Of a DNA stretch of 64,000 nucleotides, positions 15,981 to 24,545 are shown in pieces. Position 1 is the first letter of the stretch; each line of letters starts with the position of its first letter. Origin of the DNA: Treponema phagedenis (GTDB taxonomy: Bacteria; Spirochaetota; Spirochaetia; Treponematales; Treponemataceae). Position numbers and translations under genes: made by a program. The notes under the pieces were generated by a model. It did not search any database and was not told the origin of the DNA. It saw only the letters and a list, made by a program, of their open reading frames with translations. The DNA lies in contig NZ_CP042818.1 in the NCBI RefSeq assembly GCF_008153345.1, positions 1,674,001-1,738,000 on the forward strand, written 5' to 3'.

Positions 15981-17537
15981 ATGAAAAAAATTTTTTACAT
16001 TTTTGTGCTATGTGCCCTTATCGCTTCTTGCACTTCAACAAATAAAGCCGCCAAAACAGCCGATACCAAATCTCAGTATTTGTATTTATCCAAAAAAGCT
16101 AAAAAGGGCGATGCTGAATCCCAGTTTATGCTTGCGAAGATGTATGACAATGGCGAAGGGACAGCCGTTGATAAAAACCAAGCCTTTTACTGGTACACAA
16201 AGGCTGCAGAGCAAGGATTTGCATGGGCGCAAAATAATCTTGGCTCGATGTATGACAATGGCGAAGGGACAGCCGTTGATAAAAACCAAGCCTTTTACTG
16301 GTACACAAAGGCTGCAGAGCAAGGAGTTGCAGAGGCACAATATAATCTTGGCCGGATGTATTCCAATGGCGAAGGGACAGCCGTTGATAAAAACCAAGCC
16401 TTTTACTGGTACACAAAGGCTGCAGAGCAAGGATTTGCATGGGCGCAAAATAATCTTGGCTCGATGTATGACAATGGCGAAGGGACAGCCGTTGATAAAA
16501 ACCAAGCCTTTTACTGGTTCTCAAAGGCTGCAGAGCAAGGATTTGCATGGGCGCAAAATAATCTTGGCCGGATGTATTCCAATGGCGAAGGGACAGCCGT
16601 TGATAAAAACCAAGCCTTTTACTGGTTCTCAAAGGCTGCAGAGCAAGGATTTGCAGAGGCGCAATGTAATCTTGGCTCGATGTATTACAATGGCGAAGGG
16701 ACAGACGTTGACAAAAACCAAGCTTTTTACTGGTTCTCAAAGGCTGCAGAGCAAGGACATGCAAAGGCCCAATATAATCTTGGCTTGATGTATGACAATG
16801 GCGAAGGGACAGCCGTTAACAAAAAACAGGCTTTTTACTGGTACACAAAGGCTGCAGAGCAAGGAGTTGCAGAGGCCCAATATAATCTTGGTTGGATGTA
16901 TGACAACGGTAAAGGCACTGCCGTTAATAAAAAACAGGCTCTTTATTGGTATACAAAATCAGCAAAACAGGGAGATTCATTTGGACAAAATAATCTTGGA
17001 ATAATGTATCTTAACGGCAACGGAATAGCTGTCGATACCGATAAAGCTCATCATTGGCTATCAATGTCAGCAAAACAGGGAAATGCTATGGCACAATACA
17101 ATCTCGGTACCATATACTTTGAAGAGGCAAATAAAAGAAGAAATGACAGATGGTGGGCGAAATTTAAAAAATACACGCTAATAATCATTAATTTTATTTG
17201 CCAGATTATTACAAATCAAACTGATACAAACAGCAATTGGAACAAAGCGGCAGCAATATCTAAACAGGGTATTGATGCGATTAGCCCTTTTATTGAAACT
17301 GAAGAAAACGACAGTAACGATCCTACGGTTTATGACGAAAAAGCTTTTTATTGGTTCACTAAATCAGCAAAACAAGGACACGCAGGGGCTCAATATTATC
17401 TTGGGCTTATATATTATAACGGATACGGAACAAAATCGGATAAAAAGACAGCCGCTTATTGGTTAAGAAAATCTTATGCAAATGGTTTAGAAGAAGCAAA
17501 GAAAACTTTGAATGATCTTTGGTTATCTAATTATTAA
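15981..17537 (+). CDS. Sel1-repeat lipoprotein with 108-bp tandem repeats
   Basis: The 518-residue product starts at the ATG behind AGAGGAG. The signal MKKIFYIFVLCALIASC ends in a lipobox with Cys17, so it is an anchored lipoprotein. From about residue 36 it consists of Sel1-like repeats of 36 residues: six to eight almost identical units of the type MYDNGEGTAVDKNQ...FYWYTKAAEQG...AQNNLG, then two diverged units, a 60-residue interruption rich in basic and aromatic residues (about 375-450), and one or two final units ending KKTAAYWLRKSYANGLEEAKK. Such solenoids bind other proteins, and in pathogens some act at the host interface. The near-identity of the repeat DNA implies recent expansion and easy change in copy number. 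Partner unknown. Confidence 0.88.
   Translation: MKKIFYIFVLCALIASCTSTNKAAKTADTKSQYLYLSKKAKKGDAESQFMLAKMYDNGEGTAVDKNQAFYWYTKAAEQGFAWAQNNLGSMYDNGEGTAVDKNQAFYWYTKAAEQGVAEAQYNLGRMYSNGEGTAVDKNQAFYWYTKAAEQGFAWAQNNLGSMYDNGEGTAVDKNQAFYWFSKAAEQGFAWAQNNLGRMYSNGEGTAVDKNQAFYWFSKAAEQGFAEAQCNLGSMYYNGEGTDVDKNQAFYWFSKAAEQGHAKAQYNLGLMYDNGEGTAVNKKQAFYWYTKAAEQGVAEAQYNLGWMYDNGKGTAVNKKQALYWYTKSAKQGDSFGQNNLGIMYLNGNGIAVDTDKAHHWLSMSAKQGNAMAQYNLGTIYFEEANKRRNDRWWAKFKKYTLIIINFICQIITNQTDTNSNWNKAAAISKQGIDAISPFIETEENDSNDPTVYDEKAFYWFTKSAKQGHAGAQYYLGLIYYNGYGTKSDKKTAAYWLRKSYANGLEEAKKTLNDLWLSNY
16140..17003 (+). repeat. Tandem 108-bp coding repeat, about eight units
   Basis: Units begin ATGTATGACAATGGCGAAGG at 16140, 16248 and every 108 bases after. 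The first four to five differ at only a few bases (GATTTGCATGGGCGC versus GAGTTGCAGAGGCAC, TATGAC versus TATTCC); the last two are more diverged. The unit is a multiple of three, so gain or loss keeps the frame. Because every frame lacks stops within the unit, long meaningless ORFs appear on both strands. Confidence 0.92.
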
Positions 17538-17645
17538 TTTTACAGCAACTATAAGTGCTGAGCTGTCTAATAATACAAAAATCATAAGCTATCATATGAA
17601 GCGAATATATTATAACAAATACTAATTGGCACTAAGGAGAAAAAA

Positions 17646-19025
17646 ATGAGTGGATTAAAAATATTTTTTATGAAGATTAAAGAGCCGTTTATACATACCA
17701 AAGAGGCATGGGTAAACCTAACCGATTGGCTAAGCATGGCATCTTCCATTACATTAATGATGATCGGTATTGCGGGTATTATATTTGTTTTAATCTTTTC
17801 ATTAAGAATATTAAACAAAAAAAATAAATCTAAAACCGTAGCGAGTTTGGTCTTGGTTTCTTGCACTGTTCTCAGTTGCCTTTGTATGATTCCGACTATT
17901 GCGGGTTTTAATTCTTATGTAACTAAAAGTTTTAAGCAAGGAGAAATTGCCAAGCTTACTGAAGAAATCGAAAATAGAAGACTTAAAAAAGAAAATGCGG
18001 AAAAAGAGCTGGAACTAATGAAAAAAGAAAAAGAACTTATAAAAAAACAAGTAGATATTGATAAAAAATCAATAGAAATTGAAGGGCTGCAAGATAGCTT
18101 AAGACTTTTGAATAATACTATGTTAAACGTACAAAGTTTTAGAGAAATATTAGAGGCAGCATTACTGGAGACTGATTTTCAACAAACGAAAATGGATAGA
18201 GAGCGATTCTCCATTGAAAAAGGTTGGGGATTAAAGGCGGACTACTATTACGATGAAGCTCTTGTGGTTCAAACCTATAACTTTAAGGGAGTTTTCGGTA
18301 TTGACTTAAAGGATGTTAAAATAAAAACATCTAAAGATGCAAATAATATATTATGGGTATCAGGAATAAAACAAAAACTGATCGGTATACGGGAGTATGA
18401 GGCTTCTACGAAAGTTTGTGAAATGAGGCGGGTGGATGTAAAAAAGGACGGTAAAGAATATAGAATTTTAAATGACTCTAAATCGCAAGACCGTGCAAAA
18501 GAATATGGAGAAAACTGTAGAAATACTTATCAAGACCGGCTTAATAAAGGTCTTGAAACAAATTTTTTGGATGATCCCATAAAAAAGTTGGCAAAAAATT
18601 TTATAACATTAATATTAGCTCCTTTACAAAAAGAAATAAGGTTTAAAGATGATACGGAACCGGGTGCGGTATCATTGGAAGAATACTTAAATAACGGTTT
18701 ACAAGAAAAAAAGGAACGCATAGCTTCTTTAGAGCAAAACAATAAAGATATTGAAAAACAGCTGGAGATTGATAAAAAACAATTTGAAGAAGCAAGTAAG
18801 CAATTCAAAGAATCTCAGAAAGAATTAGAGGGTGCTCAGAAGGATTTAGACGAACTACAAACCAAACCGAACTCCGCCTCTCTTCCTGCGTCTGATAGAA
18901 ATGTAAAAACCGAATCGGAAAACGAAGCGGTTCAAAAACCTGATGAACCGGTAAATACTAAACCGCAGGAGGAGTCGCATTCTAAGCTTGACGAAGAACT
19001 AGAAAATTCGGTAAACCGCGAATAA
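17646..19025 (+). CDS. Membrane-anchored coiled-coil protein, DUF4230-like middle
   Basis: A 459-residue protein with ATG behind AAGGAG. Two membrane segments lie at about 34-54 (SSITLMMIGIAGIIFVLIFS) and 66-88. A charged coiled coil follows (about 95-150, EEIENRRLKKENAEKELELM). The middle domain (about 170-270) with VVQTYNFKGVFGIDLKDVKI and LWVSGIKQKLIGI has the feel of the DUF4230 family, but this is a weak impression. A second coiled coil runs at about 350-405 (EQNNKDIEKQLEIDKKQFEE), and the last 55 residues are a polar Pro/Ser/Glu tail. It lies about 110 bases after the Sel1 lipoprotein on the same strand and may be co-transcribed. Function unknown; a structural or envelope-stress role is conceivable. 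Confidence 0.8.
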   Translation: MSGLKIFFMKIKEPFIHTKEAWVNLTDWLSMASSITLMMIGIAGIIFVLIFSLRILNKKNKSKTVASLVLVSCTVLSCLCMIPTIAGFNSYVTKSFKQGEIAKLTEEIENRRLKKENAEKELELMKKEKELIKKQVDIDKKSIEIEGLQDSLRLLNNTMLNVQSFREILEAALLETDFQQTKMDRERFSIEKGWGLKADYYYDEALVVQTYNFKGVFGIDLKDVKIKTSKDANNILWVSGIKQKLIGIREYEASTKVCEMRRVDVKKDGKEYRILNDSKSQDRAKEYGENCRNTYQDRLNKGLETNFLDDPIKKLAKNFITLILAPLQKEIRFKDDTEPGAVSLEEYLNNGLQEKKERIASLEQNNKDIEKQLEIDKKQFEEASKQFKESQKELEGAQKDLDELQTKPNSASLPASDRNVKTESENEAVQKPDEPVNTKPQEESHSKLDEELENSVNRE

Positions 19026-19084
19026 GTGATAAGCATCCGTATCACTCGTGGAAAACTACGAAAAAAGAATTTACCACAAGCCTT

Positions 19085-19112
19085 TATGGAGGGGGCATTC
19101 CCCCTTCATAAC
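19085..19112 (+). terminator. Stem-loop terminator after the coiled-coil gene
   Basis: ATGGAGGGGG and CCCCCTTCAT flank a 4-base loop about 60 bases after the stop codon. GC-rich stem, but only a weak T run follows, so termination efficiency is uncertain. Confidence 0.5.
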
Positions 19113-19234
19113 ACAACAAAAAAACATTTTACAAATTCCCGTTTTCGCGGTATGCTTAAGGTATAAACACTGTGCGCGCTTCACTTGGCTTATAAGGACG
19201 AGCGGTATTAGTGCGCCGGTGAAGGATGTATGGT

Positions 19235-20581
19235 ATGTCGTCTGTTTTTATGTTTTCGCTGATTGCGGGGTCGGTGCTGGTGATGATTATTGCGATTTCC
19301 GTTTTTAAGCAGCATCCGTTTTTGGTTCTTTTGCTGGTGGCAATCGCAACCGGTTTATTGAGCGGTATGCCGGCGGAAGAGGTTATTGCAACGATCAAAA
19401 CAGGTTTCGGAAATATTCTTGCCGGAATCGGGATTGTAATTATTGCGGGCACTATTATCGGTACCATTCTTGAAAAAACCGGTGCGGCACTTTCGATGGC
19501 AACCGCAATATTAAAACTTGTCGGCGAGAAGCGCAGCGTTGCAACAATGGGTATCACCGGCTATATTACCGGCATCCCGGTTTTCTGTGATTCAGGGTTT
19601 GTTATTCTTTCGCCTATTGCAAAAGCTTTAAGTAAGCAGACACATGTTTCTCTTGCGGTGATGGCAACAGTGCTTTCAGGCGGATTATACGCTACGCATT
19701 GTTTGGTACCGCCAACGCCGGGACCGATTGCGATGGCGGGAACCTTGCATGCGGATTTGGGGCTGACTATTCTGATCGGTTTATGTGTATCGGTGCCGGC
19801 AACCCTTGCTGCCCTTGTGTATGCAAAAAAAATTGCCTCAAAGATTACGCTTCACGCCGATTCTTCGGAGAGTGTGCAAGTAGATGATTTGATTGCAAAA
19901 TACGGCAAACTCCCCGGAGTTTTTCATAGCTTTATTCCGATTATCCTGCCGATTATCCTGATTACCCTAAAATCAATTGCGGACTTTCCAAGCTACCCGT
20001 TCGGCTCGGGGGTAGTTAAAGCAATAGTCTCCTTTTTCGGAAATCCTGTTACCGCACTCATACTCGGCGTATTTATCGCACTCACCCTTATTCCAACGGC
20101 GGAAAAAGGCAGCGCACTTGCTTGGATAAACGACGGCATTACCAATTCCGCAAATATTCTTGCCATCACTGCGGCAGGCGGCTCTTTCGGCGCAATCCTT
20201 GCAAAAATGCCGATAGCGGAAGCTTTAAGCGGCTCCCTGCTCTTTTCGGGACTCGGCGTATTTTTACCGTTTTTGCTTGCCGCCATTCTAAAAACCGCAC
20301 TCGGCTCTTCAACTGTTTCGATGATTACTACATCCGCCTTACTCGCCCCGATGATGGAAAGCTTGGGCTTTGTCTCTCCGCTCGGCAAAGTGCTGGTACT
20401 TATGGCAATCGGTGCGGGCTCCATGACTGTATCGCATGCAAACGATTCTTACTTCTGGGTTGTCTCTCAGTTTTCCGGAATGGACACCAAAACCGCGTAT
20501 AAATGCCAAACCGGCGTAACCGGCGTTATGGGCATTACCTCGGTACTTGTGGTATTTTTGCTTTCGCTGTTTATTCATTAG
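19235..20581 (+). CDS. GntP-family permease, probable glycerate/gluconate importer
   Basis: A 448-residue inner-membrane H+-symporter of the gluconate permease family. It has about 12 hydrophobic segments and the family signatures GYITGIPVFCDSGFVIL near residue 115 and GGLYATHCLVPPTPGPIAMA near 150, and SMTVSHANDSYFWVVSQFSG near the C-terminus. The ATG at this position is 9 bases downstream of an alternative ATG and has GAAGGA at proper spacing. Its stop is 11 bases from the glycerate kinase gene, so the pair forms an operon for uptake and phosphorylation of a C3 acid; glycerate is therefore the most likely substrate, in preference to gluconate. Confidence 0.9.
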   Translation: MSSVFMFSLIAGSVLVMIIAISVFKQHPFLVLLLVAIATGLLSGMPAEEVIATIKTGFGNILAGIGIVIIAGTIIGTILEKTGAALSMATAILKLVGEKRSVATMGITGYITGIPVFCDSGFVILSPIAKALSKQTHVSLAVMATVLSGGLYATHCLVPPTPGPIAMAGTLHADLGLTILIGLCVSVPATLAALVYAKKIASKITLHADSSESVQVDDLIAKYGKLPGVFHSFIPIILPIILITLKSIADFPSYPFGSGVVKAIVSFFGNPVTALILGVFIALTLIPTAEKGSALAWINDGITNSANILAITAAGGSFGAILAKMPIAEALSGSLLFSGLGVFLPFLLAAILKTALGSSTVSMITTSALLAPMMESLGFVSPLGKVLVLMAIGAGSMTVSHANDSYFWVVSQFSGMDTKTAYKCQTGVTGVMGITSVLVVFLLSLFIH

Positions 20582-20592
20582 GACAGAAATCG

Positions 20593-21735
20593 ATGAAAAC
20601 GTTTATTCTTGCCCCCGATTCTTTTAAAGGCACCATGTCCGCAATACGAGTTTGCGAGATTCTGAAAGAAAGAATCCTTGCCTATTTTCCCAATGCGAAC
20701 ATCATTGAGATTCCCATTGCGGACGGAGGAGAAGGGAGCGCCGATGCATTTTTGCGGGCGCTTAGCGGAAAGAAAATAAGGCGGACGGCAACCGGCCCCT
20801 TGTTTGAAAAAACCGAGGCACGTTATGCCGTTTTGCCCGACAACACGGCGGTAATCGAGATGGCGGCCGCATCGGGGCTTCCGCTTGTCGGGGAAGCAAA
20901 AGACCCGAAGCGGACAACCACCTACGGCACCGGAGAGCTTTTAGCCGATGCGGTGCAACGCGGCTGTAAAAATATTATCCTCGCGCTTGGCGGAAGCGCA
21001 ACAAACGATGGAGGCTGCGGGCTTGCCGCCGCAATGGGCGTTCGCTTTTACGATAAATCCGGCAAAAGCTTTGTACCGGTCGGCGGCACACTTTCGGCCA
21101 TCAAAAAAATTGACACCGCCGAACTTGATACGCTTTTGCCGAATATCCGCATTACGGCAATCTGCGACGTTGACAACCCGCTTTTCGGCGCACGAGGAGC
21201 CGCCGCAGTCTTTGCCCCGCAAAAAGGCGCAAGCGAGGCTGACGTACGCTTCCTCGATGAGCAACTGCAAGCCTTGTATGCAATCGTCAAAACAGAATGG
21301 CAGCGCGCCGGCAAAACCTTGCTTCCTGCCGAAACAGCGGGCTTCGGAGCAGCCGGCGGCTTAGGCTTCGGTATGTCCGCCTTCTTCTCCTGCGAGCTTA
21401 AATCCGGCATACAAACCGTCCTCGATGCGGTGCATTTTGACGCGCTGCTTTCAAATGCCGACCTCATTTTTACCGGCGAAGGCTGCCTTGACAGCCAAAG
21501 CTTACACGGAAAAGTTGTATACGGCGTTACCGCCCGCGCAGCCCGGCACCGCGTACCCGTCATCGCCATTGCAGGCGACATCCTTGAAGGAATCGCCCCC
21601 TTATACGAACAAGGCCTTACCGCCGCCTTCAGCACAAACCGCCGCGCCGTCCCCTACGAAAAAGCACGCCTCACCGCCGAACAAGACCTGCGCGCAACGG
21701 CAGACAACATCTTACGCCTCTTAGTTAAAAAATAA
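20593..21735 (+). CDS. glxK: Glycerate kinase (GarK/GlxK family)
   Basis: Cytosolic ATP-dependent kinase that phosphorylates glycerate to 2- or 3-phosphoglycerate, feeding lower glycolysis. The 380-residue product starts MKTFILAPDSFKGTMSA, the classical N-terminus of this family, followed by IPIADGGEGSADAF, LALGGSATNDGGCGLAAAMG near residue 130, and LIFTGEGCLDSQSLHGK near residue 295. Length is typical. The ATG has AGGA ahead and follows the permease stop by 11 bases. The 3' part is noticeably richer in G and C (GCCGCC, CGCGCC runs) than the neighbouring genes, which may reflect acquisition or local drift. Which phosphate position is used cannot be told from sequence. Confidence 0.92.
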   Translation: MKTFILAPDSFKGTMSAIRVCEILKERILAYFPNANIIEIPIADGGEGSADAFLRALSGKKIRRTATGPLFEKTEARYAVLPDNTAVIEMAAASGLPLVGEAKDPKRTTTYGTGELLADAVQRGCKNIILALGGSATNDGGCGLAAAMGVRFYDKSGKSFVPVGGTLSAIKKIDTAELDTLLPNIRITAICDVDNPLFGARGAAAVFAPQKGASEADVRFLDEQLQALYAIVKTEWQRAGKTLLPAETAGFGAAGGLGFGMSAFFSCELKSGIQTVLDAVHFDALLSNADLIFTGEGCLDSQSLHGKVVYGVTARAARHRVPVIAIAGDILEGIAPLYEQGLTAAFSTNRRAVPYEKARLTAEQDLRATADNILRLLVKK

Positions 21736-21747
21736 TGTGCCCGAATT

Positions 21748-22143
21748 GCAAATCAAGACAATTTTATAAAAGAATTCGACACGGCACAAGGGCGAACCCT
21801 TTGATTTTCTACCTGTGGTTCGCCTACGAGTTTTAAAGCTTTGTAAACTACTCTGCTTTAAAACATCGTTTGGAATTGAGCAACGGTGGGCAATTTACCA
21901 TCGGAATGCTTAAATCCGGTTTTAACATCCGTAGCAGTTCTGGCTTTGCGTCCGTGGCAGTTCTGATTTTGACAACGGTGAGCAATTTACCATAGGGCGA
22001 AGTTTTGAAAATTTACTGTAACTTCGCCTACGAGTTTTAAAGCTTCAATTTTATAATTTTGTGTTGATGCTTTAAAACATCGTTTGGAATTGAGCAAGGG
22101 AGAAGTTTTGAAGATTTACCTTTAACTTCGCCTACGAGTTTTG
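21748..22143. repeat. Composite of dispersed repeat modules
   Basis: Starts TCAAGACAATTTTATAAAAG, as does the cluster at about 27588. It holds two GAGTTTTAAAGCTT...GCTTTAAAACATCG hairpins, two copies of CGTTTGGAATTGAGCAACGG, GGTGRGCAATTTACCAT cores, and repeated CTTCGCCTACGAGTTTT. No ORF. It fills the gap between glycerate kinase and the methyltransferase. Confidence 0.65.
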
Positions 22144-22301
22144 CCAAATCTCATGTAAAATGACACACGTAAAGCTAAAACCGCACCTTGCAAAAAACTG
22201 CAAATCGCAATATCCGAAAACGATAAATGTTTTGGCATAAAAACTTTTTGCTTATTGTCAGTAAAACAGGCAGCGGCTATAATGGGGCGGGAGGTCAGGC
22301 T

Positions 22302-23057
22302 ATGAAACAATGGTTTGAAAATGAGTCATTTTGGGCTGAGTATGCACCGGTGATGTTTGATGCGCAACGTTGGGCAGAGGCGCCGGTTGTTGCCGATGCT
22401 TTGTTAAAAATTATCGGTGTTGCCGGAGAGAAGGCGAAGGAGACTTGTATTTTAGATGCGGGTTGCGGAACAGGCAGGATTTCACTTGAACTTGCCTTGC
22501 GCGGGGCAAAAGTTACCGGCGTAGACCTTATTCTTCCGTTTTTAAATGCAGCGCGGGACTCTGCTCAGGATGAAGAAGTTGATATTGAGCTTATTCAAGC
22601 GGATTTACGAAAATTTCTGCGTCCCGAGGGGTTTCATGCGGCGATTTCTCTGTATACGAGTTTCGGATATTGTGAAACGGTGGAAGAAGATATGAAGATT
22701 TTGAAAAATATTGCGGATTCTTTAAAGCCCCAGGGTTGGTTTATTTTGGAAATGATCGGCAGAGAGATTGCCGTGCGGGATTTTACCGAAGGAGAGTGGT
22801 TTGAGCGCGGCGGTTTTACGGTGCTGACTCAATTTTCAGTTGTGGGTGCATGGGAAGGACTTTCTTCTCGCTGGATTTTATATGATGAGCAGGGGAGGAA
22901 AGCGGATCATACGTTTGTGCAACGACTGTATTCTGCTATTGAGTTAAAGCGGCTGATGCTTGCCTGCGGTTTTTCTTCAGTGGAAATTTACGGTGATTTT
23001 GCTTTTTCTCCTTATAATGAGAAGGCGCGGACAATGGTGCTTGTCGGAAGAAAATAG
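22302..23057 (+). CDS. SAM-dependent methyltransferase, substrate unknown
   Basis: A 251-residue class I methyltransferase. Motif I ILDAGCGTGRISLELA lies near residue 50, followed by VTGVDLILPFL (acidic residue binding the ribose) and IELIQADLRKF; LKPQGWFILEM is the later strand with the usual LKPGG-like turn. The start is ATG behind GGGAGGT. Closest in style to the methyltransferase type 11/25 group, which acts on small molecules, lipids, proteins or RNA. It lies about 50 bases before ispH on the same strand and may be in its operon, which does not by itself indicate a substrate. Confidence 0.82.
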   Translation: MKQWFENESFWAEYAPVMFDAQRWAEAPVVADALLKIIGVAGEKAKETCILDAGCGTGRISLELALRGAKVTGVDLILPFLNAARDSAQDEEVDIELIQADLRKFLRPEGFHAAISLYTSFGYCETVEEDMKILKNIADSLKPQGWFILEMIGREIAVRDFTEGEWFERGGFTVLTQFSVVGAWEGLSSRWILYDEQGRKADHTFVQRLYSAIELKRLMLACGFSSVEIYGDFAFSPYNEKARTMVLVGRK

Positions 23058-23108
23058 TCTTGCGCCGGCGGCAAGGCAATTTTCTGGGTATTGAAGAGGC
23101 GAAAACGG

Positions 23109-23984
23109 ATGAATAATATACGGATAATTAAGCGAGCTGAGGTGCTGGGCTATTGTATGGGGGTGCGGAAGGCTGTTGATGCGGTTTTTTCCGTAATAAA
23201 GCAGGGGCATGGCAATGTTTTAACATATGGGCCGCTTATTCATAATCCTGCAACAATGCGGGCTTTACAAAAAGAGGGGGTAAAAATTCTTGACCCCGAG
23301 TCTTTTGAACCTGATTCTAAGCTCGCGGGTAATACGGTGATTATCCGCGCACACGGTATTTCCCCCGAAAAGCGTGTGGCGCTTGAAAACAGCGGCGCGC
23401 GACTTGTTGATGCAACTTGTCCGCGCGTGGTATCAAGTCAGATGCGGGCAAAAAAACACGCGGAAAAAGGCCTGCCGGTTATTCTTGCAGGCGATAAAAA
23501 CCATGGAGAGCTTATCGGTATTGCCGGTTATGTGCGTTCGGTGAAAGGTGCGCAATGTTTTGGCGTGCAAAATGCGGAAGAAGCTGCACGTCTTAGTTTT
23601 GATGCGGACGAGGCGGTTCTCATTGCGCAAACTACCATTAAACAGAGTGAGTATAATGCAATTGCGGATGTGTTGAGGCGGAAGGTGAAAAACCTTCTGG
23701 TGCTTAATACAATTTGTTCCGCAACGGAGGAACGCCAAATTGCGCTAAAAAAACTTTCGTTGGAAGTTGACGCGGTGCTCATAATCGGAGGAAAAAACTC
23801 CGCAAACACGCAGCGGCTTTTGCAAACCGCAAAGGATATCCCTTTGCCCGCGTGGCTGGTAGAAACAGCGAAAGATATTCCTAAAGAAATTTATCAATTC
23901 AGATCGGTCGGAATATCAGCCGGAGCTTCTACACCGGATTTTATTATTGATCAGGTAGAAAAAGCCTTACGCGAAACTCATTAG
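23109..23984 (+). CDS. ispH: 4-hydroxy-3-methylbut-2-enyl diphosphate reductase
   Basis: Iron-sulphur enzyme of the last step of the MEP pathway, giving isopentenyl and dimethylallyl diphosphate. The 291-residue product has the three cluster-binding Cys in GYCMGVRKAV (near 16), VDATCPRVV (near 100) and LNTICSATEERQ (near 197), plus the conserved His of LIHNPATM and IRAHGISPE, and the catalytic Glu-Thr pair region AQTTIKQSEY. ATG with AGAGG ahead. The C-terminus SVGISAGASTPDFIIDQV is fully typical. Its presence implies isoprenoid supply by the MEP route in this organism. Confidence 0.95.
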   Translation: MNNIRIIKRAEVLGYCMGVRKAVDAVFSVIKQGHGNVLTYGPLIHNPATMRALQKEGVKILDPESFEPDSKLAGNTVIIRAHGISPEKRVALENSGARLVDATCPRVVSSQMRAKKHAEKGLPVILAGDKNHGELIGIAGYVRSVKGAQCFGVQNAEEAARLSFDADEAVLIAQTTIKQSEYNAIADVLRRKVKNLLVLNTICSATEERQIALKKLSLEVDAVLIIGGKNSANTQRLLQTAKDIPLPAWLVETAKDIPKEIYQFRSVGISAGASTPDFIIDQVEKALRETH

Positions 23985-24417
23985 GTGTAAATTAAAAAAA
24001 AGTGTAATTTTTTGTAACCCCTAAAAGGCGGTTGAAATAGATTATGTTCCCTTGTGGATATAGCAAAGACATCCAATAACACATCGAAGACTGAGTGTAA
24101 ATTTAAGAAAAAACCGATTTTGAGACCTAAAAGACTTGCCGAGGAAAAAGCTTGTCGCAGTTTTTATGCAGCGTTGCAGAGGGGGTAGCCAGAATAACAA
24201 ATTCGTTGCTCGTGTAAGGCAGAAGCCAAGCTTTGAGTGGACGAACGAAAAGCCTTGCTCGTGTTAATCAAAGGCAACGGATTTTTATGGAGGCGAGGGG
24301 GAGACTTCCCCCTCTTTAAAATTTAAAAAGATACGGCAAAAATACCGCTTGAAGTCTTTTTGATTCTGTGTGTGCTCCGATATTTTGTAGCGGTTTTACA
24401 AATTTTTTTTCCACCTC
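23985..24417. other. Intergenic region upstream of fusA with one terminator
   Basis: No gene seen. A GC-rich hairpin GAGGGGGA / TCCCCCTC followed by TTT lies at 24295-24317 and is a likely terminator. Two related stretches with TTGCTCGTGT lie at about 24202 and 24256. The rest shows no recognisable element. Confidence 0.5.
24295..24317 (+). terminator. Terminator between ispH and fusA
   Basis: Perfect stem GAGGGGG with CCCCCTC and a short GACT-type loop, then TTTAAAATTTAAAA. The distance from ispH (310 bases) is long, so it may insulate fusA from read-through. Confidence 0.55.
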
Positions 24418-24446
24418 TTGCTTTTTTTCTTTTTTTTCATTATAGT
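24418..24446 (+). promoter_or_regulatory. Promoter of fusA
   Basis: TTGCTT, 17 bases of mostly T, then TATAGT. This predicts a start near 24453 and a leader of about 90 bases before the EF-G start codon. Confidence 0.55.
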
Positions 24447-24545
24447 GCCTAGCTTAGATAACTTTTGCAATTCATTGCGTTTTTCGCATACACTTGCGGC
24501 TTTGCAGATAGTACGCAAAATCTACAAAAATGAGGTATAAAAATT

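Noticed and set aside
16003-16788. Long open frames on both strands over the Sel1 repeat (262 codons plus strand, 140-213 codons minus strand)
   Set aside because: They arise because the 108-bp unit has no stop in several frames and is a multiple of three. No ribosome-binding site, and the Sel1 frame has a signal peptide and family motifs.
16140-17003. CRISPR-like appearance of regularly spaced repeats
   Set aside because: Units are contiguous and coding, 108 bases long, with no unique spacers of constant size and no cas genes nearby.
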